DNA of 64,000 bases. Origin: Amoebophrya sp. A120. Its lineage: Eukaryota; Sar; Dinophyceae; Syndiniales; Amoebophryaceae. A program made the position numbers and the translations under genes. Below are positions 36,225 to 48,600 of this stretch, in pieces. Location: contig CAJINV010000004.1 in NCBI GenBank assembly GCA_905178155.1, positions 4,195,555 to 4,259,554 on the forward strand, read 5' to 3'. The notes under the pieces are model-generated. The model had not been told where the DNA came from and searched no databases. It saw only the letters and a list, made by a program, of their open reading frames with translations. Position 1 is the stretch's first letter. Each line of letters starts with the position of its first letter.

Positions 36225-37172
36225 GGGAAATCAGGAAAGGGCTTGCAGCTCCGCAGAAGTAGGGAAGATAGATGCGTTATGTGCATCATGATTTCGTTTC
36301 ATCTGAACAATGTCCATATCGTGTGAAAGATGTAGGTCGATGAGTGTTTCGACAGATAGACAGTTTGGGTTTACTTTTTTTCTACAGGAGAATGGCTCTG
36401 ATTCGTCGAATGATACCTGCTGAGACGAAATAAACCTGCAACGGTCATATTTACGTCCGTCCAGGACGAGGACGTCGACCAGCTGCACAAAATAACGGAG
36501 CGGGTGCGGGTAGTTGTTCTTTATGGATGCACAAGCAAAAAGGAATTGCTCATGGATGTAGTTTGCCTTGTCATGATAAGCAGTTGGCTCGGGATGTTGG
36601 ATAAATCGGTTCTTCTTGTGCCACAAGTATGAAAAAGGAAAACGGATGAGAGCTGCATAGCTTTTTACACCCAAAATTTCACATGCTGTCGGGTCGTCTT
36701 CACCACAAAAAAGCGAAAGTCCAATGCAATGTTATAAAAGGTTAGTCTGTCGTATGGACCAGTATCTCTTCAATCGTCGGTTTAATCGATCGGTGGGTTT
36801 CTAATTCGGTGTTGTCATAATTCAACTGATGAGGAGGTCGTAGTTTTGTTTCGGGGTGAATGGTGCGCTGGGGTTCATCGTCAAAAGCAAAATGCGCCTA
36901 CGTCACGTGTTAGAAATGTTGGTGAAGGGGTAGAACGCGCTTTTATCATACTTATTTGTAACTACTAAACTCAACAGCTGTGTTTTTCTGTTTGCTCTTT
37001 AAGCGAGATACAGTGGGAATACTAAAAGTTGCTACGATAAATTCACTTTTTCATTTCTAATCGGAAATTTGAATTTAGTTGTTGCGGCCCCGTCGCGAGC
37101 CGTAGGAGAACGTTTATTTCACGTTGAAAGTAGTACAGAGGAAGATTCGCAAGGAAAGACATCAGTAGCAAA
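36225..37172. other. Intergenic, no recognisable gene
   Basis: No conserved frame or repeat array seen. Confidence 0.6.
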
Positions 37173-40100
37173 ATGATGTCTGGCGAAATTGCAGCCAGCG
37201 TAGCTGCCGGAGCTGCGTTTTTATCGAAGGAGCAGGAGAATAAAGCCACCGGTGTGATGACCGGCGAAGATCAGGGGACGAGTGCAGCTAACACATCGAG
37301 TTTGGCCGCCGAGAACCTGCTGTTCCCAGTAGAAAATGAAAATGATACTACAGCCACAGCTGGTACCAGCACCACAGCAAAGAAGACGTACGAGTTTTTC
37401 GAGCCAACGACCCACGAGCACCAAGAAAAAGCCACGACCCATGCGTTTTTCTTGTCCAAAAAATCTCCCTCTTCTTCCCCGAACGCAGGCAGCCGCGGCA
37501 CAAGCAGCTTTGCGCTGCAACCACAGCCAAGGGCAACAGGAGGAGGGCCTCCTCCAGGGGCGAACAATGCTGCTGTGGGGAACAAGAACATAGCAGGAGC
37601 AGCTGGTGTTGAGGGTAGTACGAATCAACAGCACACCGCTAATTATACCCAAGAACTACATCAGCAACACTTCCTGAAGAAGCCGCTCCCACCGCTGATC
37701 GCCCAGGGCAGTGTGTTGGGCGCCCGTAGTTCGCGGTACTCCACGCGCGCGGGAGCTGCCTCGTCAAGCGTCGCCGGTGGACAACTTTCAGCGGGAGCAG
37801 GTGCAGCAGCTGCCAGTACTATCCCTTTGGGAGCACCAGCCATTTCAAGCGCTGCGTCTAGCACAGCAGCATCTGCAACATCAAGTAGTGGCTCTGTAGT
37901 TGTACTACCAGCGGCTTCCAACAACCTACAACCTTCGAACTTTTTCAACAATGCAGCCAAGAGCGCGGGGGCACCATTTCAAAATGCGCCCCAGAACAGT
38001 CCTCCATTGCCGCCGTTTGTGATGCCTGCTTCAGGTGTTGACCAGCTGACGGTCAAAAAAAAGGTCAGTCCGACGACAGCGACCGCTGGTGGTTCCTCCT
38101 CTTCAACTTCATCTTTACTCGCCGCGGGCAATAACACTGTGTTAAACAATAAGCCGATAATTGGAGCAGGTACAACGATGCTGACGTCCTCTGGTGTGCC
38201 GCTGCTCTCGATGAGCACTTCTAGAGCGAAGTCCTCCTCGCCACCAGGTTCAACAACTATTGAAAATCAACATGTACCGGAGCTACTCCCAGGTAACGCA
38301 CTGCCGAACAATAGTACAAATACAAACAAAACCTTCTGCAATTTCGACCCGCTGCACAACGCCGGAACCACCATTGGACAGCACCTGCTGGCCGCACCAG
38401 TTGTGGATGAGCTCGAGAACCAGGCGCTCGAATCGTCTACGCGCGCGGCGGTGCTGCGACAGGCCCAATTGCGGCATTTGCGCGGAACAGCGGAGGTTGG
38501 TAGTTCATCATCTTCATCACCCGGAGCCGCGGGTTCCCCAGGAACTGCAGTGATTATCCCAGGAGGCGGTGGCCTCATCGGAACTGGCGCTCCTACCTCC
38601 CTGAACTCCCCCGGGGGAGGACCAGGAACGGGCAACTCCACGCCACCGCGACAACTGTCCCCGAAGATTCAGCTGCAATTGCCCGAAATTTACGACGCGG
38701 ACACCGATCCATTGGCGCAGCAACTGGACATGGAGGAGCACATGCGGGAGCTTGCGCAGCAGTTCGGAGGTGGACCGCAGCATTTGGATGTGGTGAATCA
38801 ATTGCGGAATCTGGACGAAGACAAGGGGTGGTGGGGCGGAGGTAATGGCGGTTCATCTGGGTTCGACTCCTCGGACAGCGATGACGATCGGTGGGATGAA
38901 GAAAAGTGGAACGATATCCTAAGAAAAAATGTCCCCACCCCAGAGTTGTCATGCAAATGCGCAATGAGAGCAACATTTGTAATGCGGATCTGCATGAGAG
39001 GCATTTGCATTTCGAATCGTGTTTCGGACTTTGTAATGCTGTAAAACGAGATGAGAAGCTGGCTTTCTCATGCGGCTGCCCTTGCTAATAAACAGCACGA
39101 CAATACAGATGGGAACTTGTCATGCAAAACTCCCATAAGGTGGAGATTTGTGTTGCAGATTGATCAACTTGACTACGGGGTGGGGACGTTTTTCCTCAGG
39201 ATAAACGACCAGGCAGCGTTGATGATGGCCGCCGCAGGTGCGCAGAACAATAACAAACCAGCAAACGCCGTTGAGTTCAACGCAGCGCAACACTTATTTA
39301 CCGAGGAGCCGAATGAGGAAGAAATTGGCGAATCCTCCAGTTCCTCCTATAGCTCCCCGACTGGCGATACATTAGCAGCCGAAAAACCGATTTTTGCCGC
39401 GAATGACATGGACGAGCAGGATGTTGATGTTGAAGTAGTCGCCGGCCAAGAAGGGCAGAATTCGATAAACGCGGAGCTGGAGCATTTTCTGGCCAGTACG
39501 ACGCAACAAGACTTCAGCATGTTGTACCACCAGCAACAAGGGAACAACATGAAGCGAACAAATACGGACTTTGATGATCATCTTCATATCGGAAACAAAA
39601 ATAACAAGCCGCCCCCGGGACTGGGAAATAGTGATGATGATAGCGAAGACAGTGATGACAGCAACGGCAGCAACGAGGAGATACTAAACCAAGAAGGGCA
39701 ACAAAATTACAGTCCACCGGGGCTTGGATCTACTTCGGGAGCAGCATCTTCATCCTTAATAGTGGAACAGGGAGAGCAGGGACACGAACAGACCTCCACC
39801 GCGTCGACACATCAACGGTCCCGACTTTTGAACAACAGTCGCAATTTGATCAAAATTCGAGGTACATCTTCCCCGTCGTCGTTAGAGCAGAGCAGCAGTG
39901 GCAAAATTACCAGCGAACAAAGCCATGGCGAGGCTGACGAAAAGCTCCAGTTTACCTTCACTGCCGCGATGGGGGCCAGCAATAGCGACTTGAGGGCAGT
40001 ACCTGGTAATGCAGAGGAACTTCTGCCACAGCGGCTCCGTCTGTTTGCCGCTGGTGCGCCTAGTACCTCTTCTAGTTCATCATCTACAGCGAGAAAAAAA

Positions 40101-42653
40101 TCCTCGTCCCCGACGGGGCAAATAGAAGATGCCGAAAACAACAACAACAGCGACGAGGAAGATTTTGATGCGGATGGTTCGCTCAGCCTGAAGCACAGTC
40201 AGAAAGTGGTGCATATGGCGTTCTCAAATGTTACATTTTCAACTGTTGCATGAATTTCTAATGCAAAGACGGCAAATCTGAAAGGGGGAAGATTGCGCCT
40301 TTTGCATTACAGATTTGGCACGCCGTTAGATGCTGCTTAGCCCTTCGGAGATTTGCCATGCGAAGCACCTTAATCGCGGCGATCTTCGTGGTAAATTTTC
40401 ATGACAAATCGTGTAACGGTTGAGAGTGTAACGTTGGAGAGTCCCATAGGGCAAACTCTGAAGCGGCGCCGCATTCCAGACCACATCGACACCGATGACG
40501 CCGGGGCAGGAGCGGTAGAAGATGCTCCTGCGGGAAATAACCATCGAAGCGTGTTTCATTTTCGGGACCGGGGTATCCGAGGGAAGTGTTATGGTTTCTT
40601 CTTCACGATCACGATTCAACATCTTCGTTTTTATTGAAACAACAACATCGTGAATTTTGCATCGATTCTGGCACTGGTTATAGTCCACATGCCCGCATGC
40701 GCATGGAGAAAGGCAAAGCAACAAGGTACGTTGCGCTTTCTAGAGTTGTAGCAAAAGGTAGGAACAACTCTATGGTGTTATTCGTGATCGTCGTGGCGAA
40801 GATTTTTCCGCACGATACAAAAGAGTAGTGAAAAGCAGGCGGCTTTACTCGCTGGCAGTATCACGTCCTCCCCAAGTGGCGCAGGAGGAGCAGGCGCTTT
40901 TGGCAGCCGCTTAAAGCTGGTATTGAACACAAAAACTACGAGTAGAATAGACACACACTGAAGAGAAATGTAGTAAAAGCTCGTTCCATGTCAAAGTGGG
41001 GGACAAAAATTTGTCATGCGTTTTGACTACGCCAAACCCAAACCTAAACGAAATCCACAGGGCCACCACGTCCGCAACCCGATCTCTGGAGGGATGATGG
41101 ACGGGAATACGCTATCTTTTTGGCGAAACCCGGAGAACGCGTTCCGGGGGCCCATGCTCGCCTCGTCCTCTCCTACGGGCGCCGCACAGAATGGAGGCGG
41201 CGGCGGAAGTCCGACCTCCTTTTACGATCATCCCGCTGCGTTTGACTCACCGATGTCTTGCAGAACAACCTGTATCAAAGAAACTTTTGCTACTTCAATA
41301 GGAATTCGGGCTCTTTGTCTCTCTTCTTCAGCCTACATTTTTAAGTTTTGGCTTTTTGGTGACACTTTTGTTGTATCCTGAAATATCCAACAACTTCTAA
41401 CAGCGGAACAGGAAGTTTCCGTCCGGGAGGCTACGTCGGCGGGCAAACCTGGGAGCAGGGACCTTATGATCTAGAACTAGTGTTTAACGCAGCTTAGCAG
41501 ATCGATGTGGCCGCGACAAGAGACTTAAGCTTAATAGTACCTTTGGACGCAGCATGCGACAAGAGGACTACTTTCCTACTGGAACTGGTTGAGTTCTTGT
41601 TGACTAGCCAGGATCACCACGAGCATATGCAAATGCATATGCATTTTTCATTCTTTTGTCGCGGTAACTACACCAGAAGAAGGAATCTGTCGTGCACACG
41701 ACCTAACCCTAAGCTGCCTCTTCTTCCCTGCCATACTTCCTCTGCGCCGAATCCGGAATAACGATGTGCTGGACTACATATCAAATGCAAATATGTCTGG
41801 GTCTGAAAAGGTTCGAATTTGTGATGCTACCTCCTTCCTTCGGATGCTAACAAAATCTGTATTGGATGAATAGCAAAACCAGTCCACTTTTGGCTGCACG
41901 GCGAGGGCATTTCTCATGCAGGACAGGCATGAAGAAGGCCACGCAAGTCCTGTGAAGATGCTAGGGCATACATCACAAGCGTCGCGGGCTATTCAGAATG
42001 TGCATGACAAACCTTGCATGTTTCCAGACCCAGACACTTTTGCAATCCATACAACATGAGCGGTGTCAAGTTTGACGAGCTACCGGACATCCACTCCTAC
42101 CGGGCATGGGCGCGCATGCAAGAAGAAAAAGGAAAGAGGTACAACTAGTAGAACTGTGGATCTTCATGAGTGACAGATGAATAGCGCAAGTGGATGAGCT
42201 ACTAGTTGTGCCTAGAAGTAGCATAACCATTAGCTGTGGATTCTACGAAAGAAAGTAGAAGTCCATGAGATGAATATCATGGGAAATTATAAACAAGTAA
42301 AGCATGACCATGTGTTGGTATAACATGATCAAAACCTCCAGGGGCGCGAGCAACTACGCTGACGGAAGCTTTTCGCGAGGCCTGGAGGATTTTTTTGCGA
42401 ATGGTCCGGGAAAGGAGCTTATGAATTGCAAAAGTATCGTACTCGTATGAATGCATTACAGTTCCCTCAGCATGAAAAATGAAATTTGTACTGCGGGTTT
42501 ACCTGAAGAAAAAAATTTGTAATGCATGACTGCAATTAGTACGAGGCGAGCGCGATACTTTTGCACAGAATAGAGCTGCTGGCACGAGATCTCGTGGAGA
42601 CCGGACTGTCCCCAGACATCACAAACGAGCTGCTGCGCCTCCTGCCAAACTAA
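37173..42653 (+). CDS. Large low-complexity protein of unknown function
   Basis: Secure exons: 37173-38914, 39209-40213, 40454 to about 40565, about 40838-40919, 41061 to about 41272, 41404 to about 41475, the segment ending at 41778, 42054-42138, 42342-42419 and 42578-42653; roughly 1,150 residues. Most of it is Ser/Ala/Gly/Asn/Gln-rich. Conserved-looking islands are QLPEIYDADTDPLAQQLDM, EEHMRELAQQFGG, DDDRWDEEKWNDQAALMMAA, MSGVKFDELPDIHSYRAWAR and the C-terminus LLARDLVETGLSPDITNELL. The Pro-Pro-Gly-Leu phrases (KPPPGLG, YSPPGLG) recur. I recognise no family; disorder suggests a scaffold or RNA-associated role, which is speculation. The exon borders between 40565 and 41778 are not resolved. 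Confidence 0.6.
38915..39208. mobile_element. Introner element, family IE-4
   Basis: Duplication AACGA; TATCCTAAGAAAAAATGTCC...CGTTTTTCCTCAGGATA. Removal joins DEEKWND to QAALMMAAAG. Confidence 0.88.
40214..40453. mobile_element. Introner element, family IE-7
   Basis: Duplication GTGCA/GGGCA (one mismatch); TATGGCGTTCTCAAATG...GAGAGTCCCATA. Removal joins SQKVVQ to TLKRRRIPDH. Confidence 0.8.
41779..42053. mobile_element. Introner element, family IE-2
   Basis: Duplication CTACA/CAACA (one mismatch); TATCAAATGCAAATATGTC...ACTTTTGCAATCCATA. Removal joins NDVLDY to NMSGVKFDELP. Confidence 0.8.
42420..42577. mobile_element. Introner element, family IE-1
   Basis: Duplication GAGCT; TATGAATTGC...GCACAGAATA. 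Removal joins ANGPGKEL to LARDLVETGL. Confidence 0.87.
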
Positions 42654-44497
42654 TTCGTGGTGTTGGAAAAGGTTTAAATATAAATCAAATAATGAATACT
42701 CAAAAATATTAGCGAACGGAGCTCTATATTTAACTAAGGCGTCGTCTCCACGGCTTCGTTCGGTGCGTCATCGCGGTTCCGTACGTTCTCCTACTTCTTC
42801 GTGGGGAAAAAAAGGTGCGGTTGACGCTGCATAAATCGCTGTTGTAAGACCACCTACCTGCTTCCCTTTGATGTACTTTGACTTTTTTGTAGATTTTTAT
42901 GCAGCTCCATCTACGTCAGCGATGAAATAGCGAAACTTTCATCGATCAATGACAATGTGCATTCCTCGTGGTGCATATCAATCAACTGGTGCGGTGTAAG
43001 TTGATTTTCCCACGGAAAAAAGTATCTAAATCCACCGATTGTTGATAAACGAAATTTATAGAAATTGATGGCACAACCGCGAAACACGAACGGCTTGACG
43101 ACGTTCAAGTAGTCTTCTTTTGAAAATCCTCAACAAATGAGCCACCTTTTTTCTCTTTCATTGTGACAGACGACATTGCCGTTTTTGACTTTTTCTCCAT
43201 TTTACTTTTTTCGTTTTTCAACACTTTTCAACAGAAGTCTATCTAGAAGAAGTCGAGACAATGTTTAATTCATTTTTTCTCTTTCTGCTTCTGCACCTGC
43301 AGGAGCTGGCAACGTGCATATAGACGTCAAAAGGCATGAGAGGACGCGGCGGTTGTATAATAGCCGCCGCGTTCTTTCAGGAGTGATGTCACACACGTTG
43401 TCGTGTGTGTGGCTCGCCACTATTTATTATGCGATGTTGGGACGAAACATCAAGTTCAAGATCAACTGCAGGTCGCTTTTTGCATAGCAATCGGGAATCA
43501 AAAATGCGGCATTCCGTACGCACCATGTATCAACAGCATGATTTTTGTATAGTTTTCTTTGATACGCCAATGTTTCGGAATGCGGCGTAGCTGTGCATAG
43601 CTGCGATTAGCTGGTAAGGTCGTGTATAATTTTAGAAATAAGAACAATGGTTGCGCTTTGTTGGCTCGATGGAATCATCATGCGTGATGCATCTAGTTGT
43701 TTCCTTTTCTCACGAGGTGTACGATTTTTTACGGACCAAACAAATGTACCTATTTTGTGATTTTTTCGGAAAATGATCTGTCTTGTCTATCGACCACTCG
43801 GACTATTTGGTGGTCTTTTTAGTAGTATTCTTTGTCTATTTCCACACGTTAGTTCATTTCAGTTCTAAACAACTAACTCTTGTTTCGCCACTCGCTTGTA
43901 CTCAAAATTTGTTGAAGAGGCACTTCTTCTTGAAAATGAAAAAAAAAATTCACATCACGGCGGGCCGTGCCCCACTTCTTTGGAGGGACTATCGCTTCGT
44001 TCTTGTGTTCTTCGCCATTGTACTTAATTCCGCCATTGTTGCAAAGCAGGTCTTTCTCTTTACGACGTTTACTCCTATTGCTATTTATTAAACGCGTTGG
44101 CCTCGTCGTGTTTCTGTTTTTGTCTTTGTGGTACCCAGCGCGGTGTCCCTGGTGCTCTGTGGATGTCGTTGAAGTTCCTCGGCTGGACACACAGTCCAGT
44201 TCGTCTGTGTAGCAGGATTAAATCGGAAGATGGACATACACATAATTACTACATACTCTTTGTCGACGGCAACGTCATCAAGAAGGGCCAGAAACGAGGG
44301 TAGTGGTACTAGTTTTGTCACATCTTCAGGATCCAAAAGTACAGAAGACGAAGACCCGTCATTCAGCCAAAAAAAGATGAAGATCTTTGTGCTGTCAAAT
44401 TTCGAGTTCGACTACAGGGATCATCAGGCAAAGCTTACATCCTGTTCTTCGTACTTACAGTGCTGTAATTACACAACGGTCAACGTCTGTTCCAGGA
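42654..44497. other. Intergenic region with paired hairpins
   Basis: Two hairpins lie close together. The first is ACGCGGCGG...CCGCCGCGT (43344-43372, 9-bp stem, loop holding TATAAT). The second is CACACACG TTGT CGTGTGTG (43390-43409). An ATG-led hydrophobic frame at about 43933-44049 (KIHITAGRAPLLWRDYRFVL) ends at a possible GT donor and might be an upstream exon; it is not called as a gene. Confidence 0.45.
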
Positions 44498-45196
44498 ATG
44501 TCTGCATCGCGGCCTTTTGCACGGCCGACCACAAGGACTATGCTTGGACTTGTCAAAGTTCTCCTTCCATATTTTCATCTTCTATGCGCCCCGTCATTTT
44601 TTGTTTTTGCGATATTGGCTCCGCTACCACTAGCCGCAGAAAAAGAGAAGAAGGCTGATGTTCATCTTTCCTCACCCAGCAGCACCGGCGCCCCGCAATC
44701 GACATCTTCTACCTCCTCCTCATGTCCCGGCTTTCCATGTGTGGTTTTCAGAGAGAGACGCAAGCCGCCGCACAACGATAGTTACGAAGTCGATTTTTTC
44801 GATGAGGAGAAAGTACCACGCACGTGGAAAAATGACCACGGCGGCCCGCACGTCCGCACGCCGATGAAAATTCAAACCGGAACGGCAATGAAATGTGAAG
44901 CGGTTCCCGATGGTTTCACAGACGTACAGAGCATGCAGTTCGCGAGCAAAAACCGGAAACTCGCGACATCGGAGAAAAAATTGTTCATGTGGGGCGTCCA
45001 TGGCTGCAAAAGTCCCAAAGACACAAAGAGAACAACCGGGTGTCACATTACGATACCACTCGGGTACGCACCGCAGGAGTTTCAAGAATTGATTGTTATG
45101 CTGACCTCGGATGGTGATGATAATGATGATGAAAAAACGAATGCACGACAAGACAAGGATGATGATACTGATGATGATTTGGACGATCATCTGTAA
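44498..45196 (+). CDS. Secreted protein of unknown function
   Basis: A single-exon frame of 232 residues. The first ATG gives a basic leader (MSASRPFARPTTRTMLG), then a strong hydrophobic core (LLCAPSFFVFAILAPLPLAA) with a likely cleavage site after LAA: a good signal peptide. The mature part has several Cys residues (CPGFPC, MKCEAVPDG, HGCKSP, TGCHITIP), consistent with disulfide bonds outside the cytosol. It ends in an Asp-rich tail (DDDTDDDLDDHL). I do not recognise the family. There are no introns or introner elements. Confidence 0.6.
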   Translation: MSASRPFARPTTRTMLGLVKVLLPYFHLLCAPSFFVFAILAPLPLAAEKEKKADVHLSSPSSTGAPQSTSSTSSSCPGFPCVVFRERRKPPHNDSYEVDFFDEEKVPRTWKNDHGGPHVRTPMKIQTGTAMKCEAVPDGFTDVQSMQFASKNRKLATSEKKLFMWGVHGCKSPKDTKRTTGCHITIPLGYAPQEFQELIVMLTSDGDDNDDEKTNARQDKDDDTDDDLDDHL

Positions 45197-45661
45197 CGAC
45201 GCATGTTGAAATAAACTGAGATTGTGCGGGAGACCGACCACTCGCAGCTTCCACTTCCAAGATAATTCTCATTCTATTTGCTGCCAGTCTCAAGGCTGCT
45301 GTGCTGCCAATCGTGAACTCACGTTGAATCAGAATGATCTTGATCGACTGGTTCTGGAGATTGCATCTTCTAGGTCCACTGGGTGGTTAGTAAACCTACA
45401 AGTTCGTCCTCGTCGCTAGTGGTAGTGACGCCCGTTACAATTCTACTTTGTCTTCTCTATGATCTCTATCCAGACAGTTCTTTCTTTTACTTGAAATGAT
45501 TGAACACCATTGATGCGTTTTACAGTCAATACAAACATAAAATTATTCTTCTGTGGTGGTGTATTATTTGCGTATGGATGAAATTGTTATAGTTCGAAGA
45601 TGTTGTGTCGTCCAACAGCACAGCACCTGACGTTATACCATTTTTTGCATTGCGGACCAGT
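45197..45661. other. Intergenic, no recognisable gene
   Basis: Nothing conserved seen. Confidence 0.6.
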
Positions 45662-48600
45662 ATGAAAAGGATGTGCTTCCTCCAGTACGCCTTTTTTGCG
45701 GGAGCAGCTCGGAGGCATTTCATGATGATGAAAATGTTTCTGTCTCTGAGCCTTCTTTTTCTCCTCGAAAGCAGAAGTGGCTGCAAAAATGCAAGCTTTA
45801 GCCTGCTTCAGACCGTGAGTGCAGCAGGAGCCCGTCCACGTAAGCAGTCTCGAACAGCAAGGCAACCCCCGCAGAGTTCTACTTCCCACCTTGCTTCCTC
45901 CCTGCGAACCTTCGCCGCGGGGCCGAAGTTTTCCGAGTTGTGGGAGCGCGCCGCATGGGTTGACAAGGCGCTCGAGGAGCAGGAGGAACAGGACGCGGAA
46001 ACAACGCGCGACATCGTCCGGGGCTTTTTATGCAATGCAAAAACATCGTACTCGTATAAATGCAAGTCTTGCGTTACAGATCTGTTTCTTAAGGTAAATC
46101 CGCATGACAAATTCCATTTCTCATGCTGAGGAAATTTGTAATGCAATTATACGAGTGCGATACTTTTGCAATGCATACTTTTTTCACGTGAGCAACTTCG
46201 CGTGCGAAGATGATGCGGAGACCACGGCGTTGCAAGATAGTAGAGAGGATGGCCGTGGTGACCACGAACAGGATCCAGATGCGCAGGTCCTTTGTTCCGA
46301 ACAGCAAGGAGGTCTACAACTTCTTCCGAGCGCTGGACCTGGGTCATTTCCTTCTTCGCGAACAAGGCCACCTCTCCAAGACACGCCCCCACAGCTGCTC
46401 CTTTCGTCCATTCAGCGTTACTCCGCCGGAGCGGCACAACCCCAAGAACCTCCGCGAGCCGGCGCGGGGCGCGCTCCTCCTAGCGGGGCGGGCGCAGCAC
46501 CTTCTAGTGCAGCTGCTGCTGCTGCAGCACGAGGATCGTCTCATTTCTCAGGTGGAGCCTCCGCTTCGTCTTCAAGCGGTACAACAACCGGGGCAGGCCC
46601 GTTGCCCCCCTCGTTTCCTCCACCGAGCTCTACAAGAACTCGTGGGCCGGGTAGAGCAGTCGTCAGGGGACCAAGAAGTGGAGATGCAGGTGAAGCAGAA
46701 TCCCGGCGGCAGCAGGTTCTCCTTGACGAGGCCACTGCGGATGTATTTGACGAATTACGGGCTGCACCCGCGCGTGCTGGAACAACCACGACGAGTGGAG
46801 GCGCAACTACTAGGGGAGCAGGCCGCTCTACTGCCTCTCAAGCAGATACACCCCCGGTGGTCATCGGGGTCAACAGCAGCACGACCATAGACATCGACCG
46901 GCTCCCGGCCGACATGCAGCTGGAAGCGCTGACGGCGCAAGATCTCCTCGACGGCGAACGAGACTCCGGAGACGAAGACGCGAGCCGCTTATTACACATT
47001 CAGTACGGACGGCAGACGAGCGGAAGCGAGCTGGGGGTTGAACTCCAACAGTTGAAGGACACAATTGATCCGCTCGATTTGCTGGAGCAAATCGCATATG
47101 CATTGCAAGTATATTTGGGTCTGGAAACTTGTGATGCTAATTTGCGAATGGTGGGCGCACTGCAATATGCAGCCCAGCATGACAAGTTTTTTGTGCTGTT
47201 GTGTGTTTCGTTTTTCGCATGACAAGCTGCGTTTTTGCATGACAGGCAAAAGGCGCTTTTCCTGCTCATGCATCACAGATTTGAGAGTCATGCCAGACAA
47301 GCATGACAAACCTCCAGTTTCTTCCAGACCCAGACATATTTGCATTTCATATCGCAAACACCGGCTACGCGATATACCCCCATTATTCGTCACCCGAGGA
47401 TAATGTGCTTTTGGATTCGGACGAATTAGAACGGTTACTAGATCAGTTCCTCCGCATCCAGCTGCGGCAGTGCAAGAGCGCTTTGTGCAAAATCACGGTG
47501 CCGACCGAGGAGGAGGTCCGCGGGAGGGAGGCGACCGGGAACCATAATCCTTCCTTGCAGGTCGTAAAGCACGACGACCAGGTCCAGGGCCGCGGATATT
47601 TAGAGGCACAACGACCATATCAGAACGAGATTGAGGACTCCTCCCCTCGGGTCGTCGTCATCGGCGACACACACGGGCAGCTGCGGGACGTGCTGTGGAT
47701 GTTTGTGAAGTACGGCCTGCCCTCCGACCGCATATGACAGTGCACAGGAACTCCCCCTCCCCCTCATTTGTCATGCAAAATACAACCCTATCCACCTTTT
47801 GCCTCTTGGCACTGTTTGCGTGACAAGTTCTGGTAGCCTAAATAGCACTACAATCCAGTTCAAATCTGTCATGTAAAATAACCGGCATTCTTGCTGATGC
47901 TTGTATTGCTTTGATGAGGTCGCCGAAAGTGCTTCCTCGCCCACCCCCGGGGAGGGGATCCGTGACCTGTGGATGATGATTGCTGTTCATGCCATAGTTA
48001 TAGTACAAATGAGGGAGAGGGGGAGTTGTGCACTGTCATATCGCAATGTGTACCTCGTCAACGGCGACATTGCGGACCGGGGGTTAAACGCCGTCATCAT
48101 TTTCGCGCTGTTTTTTGCCTTCAAGGTGAAAAATCCGAAAAGCGTCTACATCAACCGCGGAAATCACGAGGACGAACAGATGAACGCACTGCATGGGTTC
48201 GACCACGAGCTGGCCGAGCGATACGGGTATGAAGACGACGTTTTGGACACGATGCGGCGGAAATTCCTGCAGGCCTACCGTGCGTTGCCGCTGGCGACCG
48301 TGGTGGAAAACGCAGTTTTCGTGGTGCACGGCGGCTTGCCGAGGTGCGCCGAAACCGTGCGGATGCGGCATCTGGAATGCGTACTTTTTTTCGCTGAAGA
48401 TGTTTATTTGAAGTTGTATTCGGTGAGTTGTATAGATAGTGCAACAGGAACAGTACTAGGCGGATCATTTCTCTTTACAGCATCACTTAGATGAAGAAGT
48501 AGATTGTGAGCAGCTCCACCTCCCATTCCATGGTCTTGATGTCTCACCTCTACGCATACTCTCATCTTCAGATCGACTACCGCAAGGCCGTCCCTGCGTA

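Noticed and set aside
43783-44091. Hydrophobic 102-codon frame upstream of the secreted protein
   Set aside because: It could be a signal-anchor exon, but no acceptor joins it in frame to the gene at 44498, which has its own complete signal peptide.
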